The notes: generated by a model not told the origin, from the sequence alone. A stretch of 26,776 nucleotides of DNA from Streptosporangiaceae bacterium (GCA_030039095.1 JASHQP010000340.1:1-26776); one strand, 5' to 3'. Positions 7,762 to 16,121 are shown, counted from the stretch's first letter. Program-made: numbers and translations.

Positions 7762-9284
7762 GGCCTGACCCGCTCCCTGAGCGCGCGGTAGGTGAGCCGG
7801 TATTTCTCCGCGATCGCGAACGCGTAGGCGAGGCCGTCGGCGGGCTTCCTGACGATCCGGTAGGTGCGCTCTGCAGGGTTGTGCGGGACCACCGTGCTGG
7901 TCATGCTCACCGTGGCCGGGCCGAGTGATGCGAGTTCGTCGACGAATGTCACGCACACGCACAGCAGGTCCAGGTCGATGATTTGCTCCAGCACCCGTGC
8001 GCCGAGGAACACCGCGTCCTGCAGCGTGGTGGAGGTCAGTATCTCATTCATGATCACGATGCTGCTGGCCGTGGCCTGGCCGAGAATGCCGTGGATCCTG
8101 GTGAGGTCGTCCTCGAGCTTGCCGCGCAGGTCTTGCAGGTTCTCGCCACGTTCGAAGTGGGTGAACAACTGGTCGAACAGGAACAGCTGTGCCCGGGTGC
8201 CCGGGACCGGGAGCCCGAGGCTGGCCAGGTGGTGCAGTTGGCCGAACGTCCGGGCAAATGTGGTCTTCCCTCCCTGATTGGGGCCGGAAACGACGAGGAT
8301 TCGCTCCTGTCCACGCAGGAAGAAGTCGTTGCAGACCACGGGCTGGTGCTGCGAGACGAGCTTGCTGGCCAGCGCAACGTCGAATGTCTCGCTGACACTG
8401 ATCTCCTTTGACTCGGCGGAGACCTGCGGATAACAGAATCCGAGCCCTGCCTGCCCGAGTTGCCCGGCGAACTCGAGGTAGGCGGTGTAGAACTGCACCT
8501 CGCGGTCGAAGGCCGTCACGGTTTGGTCTAGGAATTCGTTGTGGATGTCCGTGAATTCGTCGAGGCCGGCGAACACGTCCGGGTGCAGCTTCGCAACGAG
8601 GTCCAGAATTCCCGCTTCGACGTGGTCCATCTCCGCAAGATCGGGGAACTTGCTCCCGTAGCTTTTGACCGTACCCTGCTTGAACCTGGCGAATGTGCCG
8701 AGGACCTCAGCGCCGTAGTCGGCCTCTCTGTCATATTTGGCGACCCGGATCCGGTTGCCGGAGATGTCGAGGCAATACCGAATCGCAGCGAGCTGGCCGC
8801 GCAGGCGATTTGCGTCCGCTGCCAGCGCTGTGAAAGCCTCGGATCTGGCGTAGCCGGCGAGATGGTCCCGGAAAGCACAAAAGCCGCGTGACCCTAGTTC
8901 CGCGTCGGCCAGGTCGGCCCCCAGCGTCGTCACCGCGTCGCAATAGATGACCGCAGCGTCCAGGAACCAGTGCTGCTTTTGCCGCCGGTAATGCATACCC
9001 CTGGACTGGCGCAGGTGCTCGCGCATCGCCTTCATCTGGCGTGCGAACGTCGCGATGCAATCCGATAGCGTATCGTCCTGCAGGTCGCGCATTACCTCCT
9101 GCCGGTATGCGATTGCACTGACAGTGCGCAACCGGGTATAAAAGAACGGCGCCAGATCGTATTCGCCGCGACCTGCCGTGATCGCCGTGACGACCTGGTC
9201 CAGGTTCAGGTCGGTGAAGTAACCGGGCTGGTCGTGCTCGACGGCCGCGCTGGGCTCGTCAAAAAGAATGCTGTGGAAAGGCAT
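7758..9284 (-). CDS. MutS-like ATPase, type B, cassette 1
   Basis: A 508-aa partner of the A gene. The N-terminus has FHSILFDE (3-10) and FTDLNLDQVV (23-32), followed by a long helical region containing AYRQEVMRDL. The ATPase part shows Walker A SGPNQGGKTT (333-342), FTHFERGENLQDLRGKLEDD, Walker B-like VIMNEI (410-415) and VTFVDELAS (445-453) where MutS has Thr-His. The invariant switch histidine is thus missing. The C-terminal GLAYAFAIAEKYRLTY matches the MutS tail. As in the A protein, domain I and a nuclease are missing. ATG at 9284 lies 3 nt after the stop of the small upstream gene with no clear ribosome site, so translation is probably coupled. Likely forms a heterodimer with the A protein (inference from pairing). 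Confidence 0.9.
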   Translation of the reverse strand: MPFHSILFDEPSAAVEHDQPGYFTDLNLDQVVTAITAGRGEYDLAPFFYTRLRTVSAIAYRQEVMRDLQDDTLSDCIATFARQMKAMREHLRQSRGMHYRRQKQHWFLDAAVIYCDAVTTLGADLADAELGSRGFCAFRDHLAGYARSEAFTALAADANRLRGQLAAIRYCLDISGNRIRVAKYDREADYGAEVLGTFARFKQGTVKSYGSKFPDLAEMDHVEAGILDLVAKLHPDVFAGLDEFTDIHNEFLDQTVTAFDREVQFYTAYLEFAGQLGQAGLGFCYPQVSAESKEISVSETFDVALASKLVSQHQPVVCNDFFLRGQERILVVSGPNQGGKTTFARTFGQLHHLASLGLPVPGTRAQLFLFDQLFTHFERGENLQDLRGKLEDDLTRIHGILGQATASSIVIMNEILTSTTLQDAVFLGARVLEQIIDLDLLCVCVTFVDELASLGPATVSMTSTVVPHNPAERTYRIVRKPADGLAYAFAIAEKYRLTYRALRERVRP

Positions 9285-9287
9285 CGG

Positions 9288-9584
9288 CTACCCGCGGGCC
9301 CGATGGCCGAGCACTCTGATCAGCGTTTCCTCCGCCCGGGCGTGGGCGCTGCTGCCCACCCAGAGTTGATAGCTCGTGTCCGCCGCGCGGCCGTGAGCGG
9401 CGTAGGCCGGGACGCCGGCCGTTCGCAGCGCCGCGAGCAATGGCGTCACCTCATCGGCGGTCACGTCGAGGATCGGCGCCCACGCGTCGTCGTCGATACC
9501 GTTGCTGATCCCGCCCGAGGGCAGCCACCACAGCCTGCCGAACCGCTGCGGCTGCGTCACAGGCCTGGAAACGGAAGCCGACAT
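9288..9584 (-). CDS. Small protein of unknown function leading cassette 1
   Basis: A 98-aa soluble protein. ATG at 9584 has a good ribosome site (AAGGAG six nucleotides upstream); an in-frame GTG at 9683 would add 33 residues but lies closer to the promoter and lacks such a site. The centre reads like a beta-alpha-beta unit: ILDVTADEVTPLLAALRTAGVPAYAAH, then YQLWVGSSAHARAEETLIRVL (split here into the strand YQLWVG and the helix ARAEETLIRVL). This arrangement resembles DUF2007-type 'signal-transducing' domains, but the match is by eye only. It is the first gene after promoter P1, and its stop is 3 nt before the MutS-B1 start, so it is co-expressed with cassette 1. No equivalent gene precedes cassettes 2 or 3. 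Confidence 0.72.
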   Translation of the reverse strand: MSASVSRPVTQPQRFGRLWWLPSGGISNGIDDDAWAPILDVTADEVTPLLAALRTAGVPAYAAHGRAADTSYQLWVGSSAHARAEETLIRVLGHRARG

Positions 9585-9699
9585 GGCCTGCTCCTTCACC
9601 GTCGCTTTCGCTTGGAGCAGGATCCATTGGCCGGCTGGCATGCAGACGCGCGCCATGCCCTGGCGCGTCTCGGCGGGATCCACCGCCGACGGCTCGCGA

Positions 9700-9742
9700 C
9701 CGCAACATCAATCTTACGCCAGGCGCTGGCCGCCGTCGGCGG
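9700..9742 (-). promoter_or_regulatory. Promoter P1 of MutS cassette 1
   Basis: On the - strand TAAGAT (9716-9711) is a good actinobacterial -10 box. The 17 nt starting with it match 14 of 17 in the equivalent stretch of promoter P2 (16084-16068). No convincing -35 box is seen at 16-18 bp. A 6-1-6 dyad, CCGCCG-t-CGGCGG (9730-9742), covers the -35 position, though such GC dyads are frequent in this DNA. The expected transcript start is near 9704, about 120 nt before the small gene's ATG. The promoter lies just downstream of the acyl-CoA synthetase stop, so cassette 1 can be expressed apart from operon 2. Confidence 0.55.
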
Positions 9743-9765
9743 GCTGCTGATGGGCGGGGTGATCG

Positions 9766-11433
9766 TCACGGTCGGTCGAAGGCGGTGATGCTGCCCGTAT
9801 CGCGGGCGGCGTCGCGGATCTTGTAGTGCATCTTCTTGCCGGTGGCAGTGCGGGGCAGGTCCGGGACGAACCGGTAGCCGCGGGGTCGTTTGTAGCTGGC
9901 GAGCATGGGGTGCTGGCGGCAGTGCCGGTCGCATTCTGCAGCGCTCAGTCCGGGCCCGGAGGGCACGACGTAGGCAACGACGATCTGCCCCCACTTCGGG
10001 TCCGGGAGCCCGACAACGGCCGAGTCGCTGATCAGCGGGTGCTCGTTGAGTACCTCCTCGACCTGGACGGGATAGACGTTCTCCCCGCCCGAGATGATCA
10101 TGTCGTCCTTGCGGCCCACGATGGTGACGTACGCCTCGGCGTCCCAGGTGCCCAGGTCGCCGGTGAACACCCAGCCGTCACGGAATCTGGCCTGCTGCTC
10201 GGCCGGGTTGTTCACATACGCATAGCCGGACTTCACCGACCGCATCACGACCTCGCCGATCGTGGCTCCGTCCTGCGGCACCTGGTCGGCGGGATCAGCT
10301 GGTTTACCGTCGCGCAGGTGCAGGATCCGCACGTCGTCGTCGGTGCATGCCCGGCCGGCGGTGCCGGCGTGAGCGGGCAGGTCAGCCGGCTGGAGGAACG
10401 TGTTCCAGAATGCCTCGGTTGTGCCATAGCCGTTGAAGATCCGCGGCGTGAGCACGTCCTGGTAGCGCAGACACGCTGTGCGTTCCAGTGGCGCGCCCAT
10501 GGTGACGATCCCGCGCAGGCTGCTCAGGTCGCGCGGGCTGGCTTCCTGCTCGTCGGCCAGCATCGCCAGGTTCGTGGGCGCGCCGATCAAGAACGTCAGC
10601 TCGTGTGCCGCGACGGCGTCCAGCACCGCGGCGGCGTCGAAGGCTCGCATGGGCACGGCTGCCGCGCCGGCGTAGAAGACCGCGTTCGGCCCGCCGGGCG
10701 AGATGCCGCCGCGATGGAACCACGGGGTCATGTTGAGGGTGCGGTCGCCGGGAGTGAGCGGGAAGTGCATGATCACATCGTGTGCCGTCAGCACCTCGGC
10801 GACCGAGGGAAGCGGAACGCCTTTGGGCAGCCCGGTGGTGCCCGAGGTGTAGAGGCGGCAGCTCTCGTCCCAGGCAAGGCCGCCAGTGAACTCCGGTACC
10901 GGGCCGTCGCCGTTCAGCAGGTCAGCGAAGGCGACGGCCGGAGCCGGCAGCGACGCCGCCGTGTCCTGGTGGCCAGGCACCCCGGCGACCACGACCGTGC
11001 CGGGAATGTGGCGAGCCAGAGCCAGCGCCTCGCTGGTCATCGGCAGAAGGGCCGCATCGGCGACGTGCACGCGGGGAAGGCTGTCGTCCAGCACATGAGC
11101 TGTCTCGCCGGCGGAGAACCGGAAGTTCAGCGGCGCCGCCACCGCCCGAAGCCGCTCAGCGGCGAGGTACACCAGCACGAACTCCGGTGAGTTGAACAAC
11201 TGAAAGGTAACCACGTCACCCGGCCCGGCTCCCAGACCGGCAAGACCCCCGGCGAGGCGGTCCACGTCCGCGCCAAGCTCACCGTACGTCCAGGCCCGGC
11301 CGGTCAGCGGATCGAGCAGAGCCAGCCGCCCGGCGTACCGGTGCACGTTACGGCGGAACCCGGCGATGAAGGTGAAGTTGCGCTCGAACACAGCGCGCAA
11401 AGCCGACGGGTCGTAAACGTAGGGCGCTGTCAC
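9766..11433 (-). CDS. AMP-forming acyl-CoA synthetase / ligase
   Basis: A 555-aa member of the ANL (adenylate-forming) superfamily, which activates a carboxylic acid with ATP and transfers it to CoA or a carrier protein. Visible motifs are the phosphate loop YTSGTTGLPKG (195-205), GYGTTE (335-340), TGD (424-426), the hinge GRKDDMIISGGENVYP (440-455) and the C-terminal catalytic lysine in PRTATGKK (Lys533). The GTG at 11433 overlaps the preceding ketoacyl synthase stop (GTGA); the frame stays open far upstream, but that part lies inside the synthase gene. The sequence resembles medium/long-chain fatty acyl-CoA ligases more than acetyl-CoA synthetase, but the substrate cannot be read from it. 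It probably works with the adjacent ketoacyl synthase, and lies at the end of the transcription unit started by cassette 2. Confidence 0.9.
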   Translation of the reverse strand: MTAPYVYDPSALRAVFERNFTFIAGFRRNVHRYAGRLALLDPLTGRAWTYGELGADVDRLAGGLAGLGAGPGDVVTFQLFNSPEFVLVYLAAERLRAVAAPLNFRFSAGETAHVLDDSLPRVHVADAALLPMTSEALALARHIPGTVVVAGVPGHQDTAASLPAPAVAFADLLNGDGPVPEFTGGLAWDESCRLYTSGTTGLPKGVPLPSVAEVLTAHDVIMHFPLTPGDRTLNMTPWFHRGGISPGGPNAVFYAGAAAVPMRAFDAAAVLDAVAAHELTFLIGAPTNLAMLADEQEASPRDLSSLRGIVTMGAPLERTACLRYQDVLTPRIFNGYGTTEAFWNTFLQPADLPAHAGTAGRACTDDDVRILHLRDGKPADPADQVPQDGATIGEVVMRSVKSGYAYVNNPAEQQARFRDGWVFTGDLGTWDAEAYVTIVGRKDDMIISGGENVYPVQVEEVLNEHPLISDSAVVGLPDPKWGQIVVAYVVPSGPGLSAAECDRHCRQHPMLASYKRPRGYRFVPDLPRTATGKKMHYKIRDAARDTGSITAFDRP

Positions 11434-12689
11434 CGGCTGCCTCCGCTGGGGTGAGTGAGGACGACGGCGCAGTTCTGGCCGCCGAAACCGAACGCGTTGC
11501 TGATCGCCATGCGCACCGGCAGCTGCCGTGCCTGGTTCGGCACGCAATCCAGGTCGCAGTCCGGGTCCGGGGTGGACAGATTGATCGTGGGCGGCACGAC
11601 GCCGTCGCGCATCGCCAGCGCGCAGACCATCACCCCCAGTGCCCCGGCAGCACCGATAAGGTGACCGGTCACCGATTTCGGGCTGCTGACCGCGACCCGG
11701 TCCGCCGCCTGACCCAGCGCCCGGCGGATGGCCCTGGTTTCCGCCCGGTCGCCGGCAGGCGTTGCGGTCGCGTGCGCGCACACATAATCCACCTCGCCAG
11801 GCCCCACACCAGCACGATCCAGGGCCTGGCTGATGGCCCGCCCGGCGTACTTGCCGTCCGGGTTTGGCGCCATGACGTGGAATGCGTCCGACGTCAGCGC
11901 ACCCCCCGCCAGCACCGCATACGGAACGACACCACGGCACGCCGCATGGTCGGCCGACTCGACCACCGCAACGACCGAGCCCTCGCCGTAAACAAACCCG
12001 TCACGGTCGGCATCGAACGGCCGTGACGCCCCGCCCGGGTCATCGTTGCGCCGCGACAGCGCGCCGGCCCTGATCAGCCCAGCGAACATAGCCGGGGTGA
12101 TACCGGCATCCGTGCCCCCGCACACCACCACGTCCGCCTCGCCAGCCAAGATCAGCTGCCGTGCCTGCAACACGGCGGCGCTGCCGCTGGCACACGCCAG
12201 CGCCCCCGCCAGCACCGGCCCATGGATACCCCGGTCGATGGCGACTTCGCAGGCCGGCGTGCTGGCCAGCGAGGATGCAACAGTATACGGACTCAGCGCT
12301 GCCGCAGGATCGGCAGCTAGCCGCCGGACGGCGGCCTCCACCGTGTCAAAGCCTGCGACTGCGGCATTGATCACCACGCCGATGCGACTGGTATCGACAT
12401 CATCCACGGCCAGGTTCGCATCAGCCATCGCCTCACGCGCGGCCGCGATCGCGAACTGGGAGAACCGGGCCGTCCGGCGCACTCTCTTGCGATCCAGGAA
12501 ACCGGCCGGGTCGAACCCCCTCACCTCGCCGGCGATGCGAACCGGCAGGGCAGTAGCGTCGAAAAGCGTGACCGGCCCGACGGCCGGGCGCCCGTCGACC
12601 AGGCTGCGCCACGTCGACTCCCGGTCAAGGCCCGCCGGAGTGACCGCCCCGAAGCCGGTGATCACGACTCCGCCCACGGCCGCATTCAC
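11430..12689 (-). CDS. Beta-ketoacyl-[ACP] synthase, FabF-like
   Basis: A 419-aa condensing enzyme of the KAS II/FabF type. The catalytic triad is intact: Cys166 (LACASGS), His306 (VCAHATATP) and His343 (KSVTGHLIGAAGA, with Lys338). The glycine-rich end GFGGQNCAVVL is also typical. Since the active-site cysteine is present it is not a chain-length-factor partner. The start is placed at GTG 12689 because VVITGFGAVTPAG should lie near the N-terminus; GTG 12698, three codons earlier, is an alternative. It begins 64 nt after MutS-A2 ends, on the same strand, and is coupled by GTGA to the acyl-CoA synthetase. No ACP gene or reductase is nearby, so whether it elongates fatty acids or builds another acyl product is unknown. 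Confidence 0.9.
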   Translation of the reverse strand: MNAAVGGVVITGFGAVTPAGLDRESTWRSLVDGRPAVGPVTLFDATALPVRIAGEVRGFDPAGFLDRKRVRRTARFSQFAIAAAREAMADANLAVDDVDTSRIGVVINAAVAGFDTVEAAVRRLAADPAAALSPYTVASSLASTPACEVAIDRGIHGPVLAGALACASGSAAVLQARQLILAGEADVVVCGGTDAGITPAMFAGLIRAGALSRRNDDPGGASRPFDADRDGFVYGEGSVVAVVESADHAACRGVVPYAVLAGGALTSDAFHVMAPNPDGKYAGRAISQALDRAGVGPGEVDYVCAHATATPAGDRAETRAIRRALGQAADRVAVSSPKSVTGHLIGAAGALGVMVCALAMRDGVVPPTINLSTPDPDCDLDCVPNQARQLPVRMAISNAFGFGGQNCAVVLTHPSGGSR

Positions 12690-12753
12690 GGCCCGCACCC
12701 GGCCTGGATGCCCGGGTTCCTGGGCTGTGGGGCAGACAAGTTCGGCGTCACCA

Positions 12754-14382
12754 TTATCTGTTTGCGGCAGCCGCCGGTGGCATGCGGGTGCTTCCGAAGA
12801 TACGCCGATAAGAGTCCTCGCCATAGCTGGTCGGCAGCGGCGCACCCGGGATAAGTCTGAAGGTGCGCCGTCCGTCGGCTTCGCGCTCGGCGCGGAGGAA
12901 GAGCGCGGTGTCCAGATGCTGCTCGTAGAAGCCGTGGGCGAGGTCGTACATGTGGGTGACGAAGAAGACCTTGATCCGCTTGTCGAGCATTGCCCGGATG
13001 ACCTGCCGCGCGATTTCGGAGCCCTCGCGCTCGTTGGTTGACGCGAATGACTCGTTGCACAGCAGGATCGAATGGGGAACGATCTGGTCGGCGATCTCGC
13101 TCATGCGGCTCAGTTCCTCGTCCAGCTTGCCGCCCGTCATCGTCGCGTCCTCTTCTCGTTTGTAGTGCGTGAAGACGCCGGCGCAGATGCTGGCACTAAA
13201 GGATCTGGCGGCGACGAACATGCCGCTGTGCATCATCAGGTGGGCGAGGCCAAGACCGCGCAGCAGTGTCGACTTGCCGCCCTGATTTGCGCCGGTGATC
13301 ATCACGAGCGACTTGCCGTCTGCATCCATGTCGTTGCCAATGACGCGGTCCTCGGTGTGGAGTGTCAGGCAGACGTCATACACGCCGGCCGCTCTCAGCG
13401 CAGGCTCGTCTTCGGGAAGTGGCTCGGGGAAGCAGATGGACTCGCCCCTCTGCTCCAGCCTTTCTTGGAGATTCAGGCAGCCGAGGTAGAAGGCGAGCTC
13501 CAGGCGCAGCATGCTGAAAAAGCTTCTGATGTGGTCGGCTGCTTGTGCGACCGCGTTGGCGAGGAGGTTGATCCCTCTTGCGCGCACCTCCTCCAGTGCC
13601 TTGAAGCCTGCCTCGTCGCGTGGCGCGATCGTGAAACTGTAGCTGGGGGTGCGATTAGCGAACGGAAGCCGCTCGGTCCAGCGCTGCTCACGCATTCTGC
13701 GCACGATATAATCGCGGCCCTTGTCGCCTTTGCCGAGCTTGGCGCTCTCGAGTAGGCCGTGGCTGAATGCCAGGTCGCGAAGTTGCTGCCCGACGGACTG
13801 AAGATATTCGTCGCTGAGTTCTTCCTCGAGCATTGCGAAGAAGCGCGTGAACCCCTCCGAACGAAACTCTTCCGCGTGCAGGTCCGCGACCTGCCGCAAT
13901 CGTTTCAGGACATCGAGGTGCAGCGTTAGTACCCTTACCGACCGGTTGAGGATCGTTTCGGGCCTGTCGGTGGGCCAGAGCCCGCCGTCGGCCTTTCTCT
14001 CGTTCTCGAGCGCCTCGATGGCGAGCTCGTACAGCTGGCGGACGATCGCCGACCGCTCGAGGCTGTCCGCGAGCACTCGCTGGCGGTACTTGATGCCATC
14101 GGCGTCGCGCAGGCCCGACAGTACTGCTCGCTTAGCCGTCTGGAACAGGAAATCATCCCCGCCCGCCATTGCACCCCAGAGCGTGTTGAGTTCCAGGTCC
14201 TGCGCCAGCACGTCGTCAGGTCCCGGTGGGGCGCTCGGGGCCGTCCGACGGTTGCGCTGGCGATCGCGCCAGACCCTGGTAAGCGCGAACAGATCGCCGC
14301 TTGTCATCGCGTCGAAGATCTCGTCGCGCAGCGCCGGTTTGACATCGAAATCGCGGTCCGGATGCATCAGGAAGACTTTCAT
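12754..14382 (-). CDS. MutS-like ATPase, type A, cassette 2
   Basis: A 542-aa paralogue of the other A proteins, starting MKVFLMHPDRDFD. Walker A is TGANQGGKST (363-372), then GKLDEELSRMSEIAD, Walker B-like LLCNES (440-445) with Asn443-Glu444, and the switch VTHMYDLAH with Thr476-His477. The end is PTSYGEDSYRRIFG. An extra 30-35 residues at about 16-60, rich in Arg and Pro, are not present in the A proteins of cassettes 1 and 3. The ATG overlaps the B2 stop by 4 nt (ATGA), giving strict translational coupling. It lacks domain I, nuclease and Smr domains. Closer by eye to the cassette 1 A protein (GAMAGGDDFLF versus GAMSGGDEFLY) than to cassette 3. Confidence 0.9.
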   Translation of the reverse strand: MKVFLMHPDRDFDVKPALRDEIFDAMTSGDLFALTRVWRDRQRNRRTAPSAPPGPDDVLAQDLELNTLWGAMAGGDDFLFQTAKRAVLSGLRDADGIKYRQRVLADSLERSAIVRQLYELAIEALENERKADGGLWPTDRPETILNRSVRVLTLHLDVLKRLRQVADLHAEEFRSEGFTRFFAMLEEELSDEYLQSVGQQLRDLAFSHGLLESAKLGKGDKGRDYIVRRMREQRWTERLPFANRTPSYSFTIAPRDEAGFKALEEVRARGINLLANAVAQAADHIRSFFSMLRLELAFYLGCLNLQERLEQRGESICFPEPLPEDEPALRAAGVYDVCLTLHTEDRVIGNDMDADGKSLVMITGANQGGKSTLLRGLGLAHLMMHSGMFVAARSFSASICAGVFTHYKREEDATMTGGKLDEELSRMSEIADQIVPHSILLCNESFASTNEREGSEIARQVIRAMLDKRIKVFFVTHMYDLAHGFYEQHLDTALFLRAEREADGRRTFRLIPGAPLPTSYGEDSYRRIFGSTRMPPAAAANR

Positions 14383-15935
14383 GACCCGATCCGTCCCACG
14401 AGGCGCTGGTAGCTGAGGCCGTACTTGTCGGCGATCGCCCAGGCGTAGGCGCGCCCATCGGCGCGTTTGCGGATGACCTTGAACGTCCGCTCTGCCGGGT
14501 TGTCGGGCATGATCTGGCTCACCATGCTCACCGTCGCCTCGCTGAGCGAGGCGATCTCGTCGACGAAGGTGACGTACACGCCGAGGCAGCCAAGTTCCAG
14601 GATCTGCCGCATGACTGCGGTGCCGACGAACAGCGCGTCGCTAAGGCTCGTCGAGCTGAAGCTTTCATTCATGATCATGACACTGTTCGCGGTCGCCTGC
14701 CGGAGGATCTCGTGGACCCGGACGAGCTCATCGTCGAATTTCCCCCGGAGCGTCTCGATGTTCTCCTCTCTCTCGAAGTGGGTGAAGATCTGATCGGGCA
14801 GGAACAGCCGCACCTGGCGCCCTGGCACAGGCAGGCCCAGGCTGGCGAGATAGTGCAGCTGCCCGAATGTGCGGGCGAACGTCGTCTTACCGCCGTTGTT
14901 CGGCCCAGTGACGACGAAGACCCGCTCCGGCCCCGCGAGGCGGAAGTCGTTGCAGACGACGCTGCCGCCCTGCGGCACCAGCTTGTCGGCGAGCGCGATA
15001 TCAAACGTCCCCTCGGCCGCGATCTCCTTCGAGCGAGCCGACACGTGCGGATAGCACAACGACAGGCCCGCATCCCTCAGCCGGTCGGCCATCTCCATGT
15101 AGGCGAGATAGAACTGCACCTCGCGATCGAATCTGCCGATTACCTCGTCAAGGTAATCGCGGTGGCGGGCACAGAAATCCGCGCGAGCCCGAAACACGTC
15201 CGCATACAGCTGGGCGACGCCGTCGAGGATCCTGGCCTCGACGTGGTCCATCTCGACATAGTTGGGCAGTCTCGCCAGATGGCTCTGCACCGCCCCCTGC
15301 TGAAACTTGGCGAACGTCTCCTCAACCTCAGCGCCGTAATCCGTCTCGCCCTCGTACGCGCTGACCGTCACTCGTGGCCCGTTGATCCGGACCCCGTACG
15401 TCACGCTCGCGAGCGCGGCCTTCAGTTCCTCGATCTCCGCCGCGAGTGATGTGAACGCCCCGGAGGCAGCGTATCCGGCAAGGTAGTCGCGCAGCGCCCG
15501 CAAGCCGCGCGAGCCCAGCGCGCGCTCGGCCAGGTCTGCCGCGAGCGACCGCACAGCTTGGCAGTAGATCTCGGTCGCATCCACGAACCAGGACTGCTTC
15601 TGCAGCTGGCTGTGGAGCTTCCCAGCCTGGGCCAGGTGATCGCGCATGGATCGCATCGACCCAGCGAATCTCTTGATCGGCTCGAGCACGTCGGCCTTCT
15701 CCAGGTCCCGCAGGACCTCGTGCCGGTAGCCCACGGCCGCCACTTGGTGCAGGGGCGCGAAGAAGAACGGCCTCAAGTTGTACTGTTCCCGGCCCACGGT
15801 CATCGAGTCCAGCACCTGATCAAGATTCAGGTCGACGAAAAAGTCGGGTTCGCCCAGCCCGTCAACGTCGCTTCTCGGGTACTCGAAGAGGATGCTCTGA
15901 AACCGTCTGACATCCGGCTCCGCAGGCGATCTCAT
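14379..15935 (-). CDS. MutS-like ATPase, type B, cassette 2
   Basis: A 518-aa paralogue of the other B proteins. The N-terminus has RFQSILFEYP and FFVDLNLDQVL, then YRHEVLRDL in the helical region. The ATPase part has VTGPNNGGKTTFARTFGQLHYLASLG (Walker A GPNNGGKTT), Walker B-like IMNESFSST, and VTFVDEIAS in place of the Thr-His switch. ATG at 15935 was chosen because it puts the FQSILF motif at residue 12, as in cassette 1; the open frame extends to 16061, but that region belongs to the leader shared with cassette 3. No strong ribosome site is seen. The 5' leader would be about 137 nt from the predicted transcript start. Confidence 0.88.
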   Translation of the reverse strand: MRSPAEPDVRRFQSILFEYPRSDVDGLGEPDFFVDLNLDQVLDSMTVGREQYNLRPFFFAPLHQVAAVGYRHEVLRDLEKADVLEPIKRFAGSMRSMRDHLAQAGKLHSQLQKQSWFVDATEIYCQAVRSLAADLAERALGSRGLRALRDYLAGYAASGAFTSLAAEIEELKAALASVTYGVRINGPRVTVSAYEGETDYGAEVEETFAKFQQGAVQSHLARLPNYVEMDHVEARILDGVAQLYADVFRARADFCARHRDYLDEVIGRFDREVQFYLAYMEMADRLRDAGLSLCYPHVSARSKEIAAEGTFDIALADKLVPQGGSVVCNDFRLAGPERVFVVTGPNNGGKTTFARTFGQLHYLASLGLPVPGRQVRLFLPDQIFTHFEREENIETLRGKFDDELVRVHEILRQATANSVMIMNESFSSTSLSDALFVGTAVMRQILELGCLGVYVTFVDEIASLSEATVSMVSQIMPDNPAERTFKVIRKRADGRAYAWAIADKYGLSYQRLVGRIGS

Positions 15936-16028
15936 GCTCTCAGAACGATCCTGCGCCGAGGGCACCGAGTCAAAACCAGAGGGGTCACCACACACCGGCA
16001 GCTTCCACCAACTCCTACTCAGATAGAA

Positions 16029-16108
16029 GCCATCAGCCACTGTGGCGGTTCCGGCGGGCATTCATCGCCGCAACCCCAATTTTACCGCCGCCTCTCGGGC
16101 CGCGGTAA
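16029..16108 (-). promoter_or_regulatory. Promoter P2 and conserved leader of MutS cassette 2
   Basis: On the - strand TTACCG (16108-16103), an 18-bp spacer and TAAAAT (16084-16079) form a plausible promoter, with transcription expected to start near 16072. From the -10 box to 16029 the sequence matches the corresponding stretch before cassette 3 at about 43 of 56 positions with one 1-nt gap. It ends in an 18-mer (16029-16046, plus-strand GCCATCAGCCACTGTGGC) that differs by one base between the two loci. The indel shifts any reading frame, so the conservation is unlikely to be coding. Confidence 0.65.
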
Positions 16109-16121
16109 GCCGCTACCGCGG
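16100..16121. promoter_or_regulatory. 8-bp perfect inverted repeat over the P2 -35 box
   Basis: CCGCGGTA (16100-16107), six bases AGCCGC, then TACCGCGG (16114-16121). The left arm covers the proposed -35 box of P2. The size and spacing suit a dimeric repressor or activator site. A hairpin of the RNA is less likely to matter, since it lies upstream of the predicted transcript start. Confidence 0.5.

Noticed and set aside
11434..11940. Upstream extension of the acyl-CoA synthetase frame
   Set aside because: It lies wholly inside the ketoacyl synthase gene, and its translation is low-complexity. The GTG at 11433 overlapping the synthase stop is the natural start.
14379..14382. Possibility that each B-A pair is one protein split by a frameshift
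   Set aside because: All three pairs show the same clean 4-nt stop/start overlap, both proteins carry complete ATPase domains, and both are complete at their N-termini.
15936..16061. Conserved leader peptide or longer N-terminus for MutS-B2
   Set aside because: The leader is shared with cassette 3, but a 1-nt indel changes the frame between the two copies, and the cassette 3 frame stops after 14 codons.
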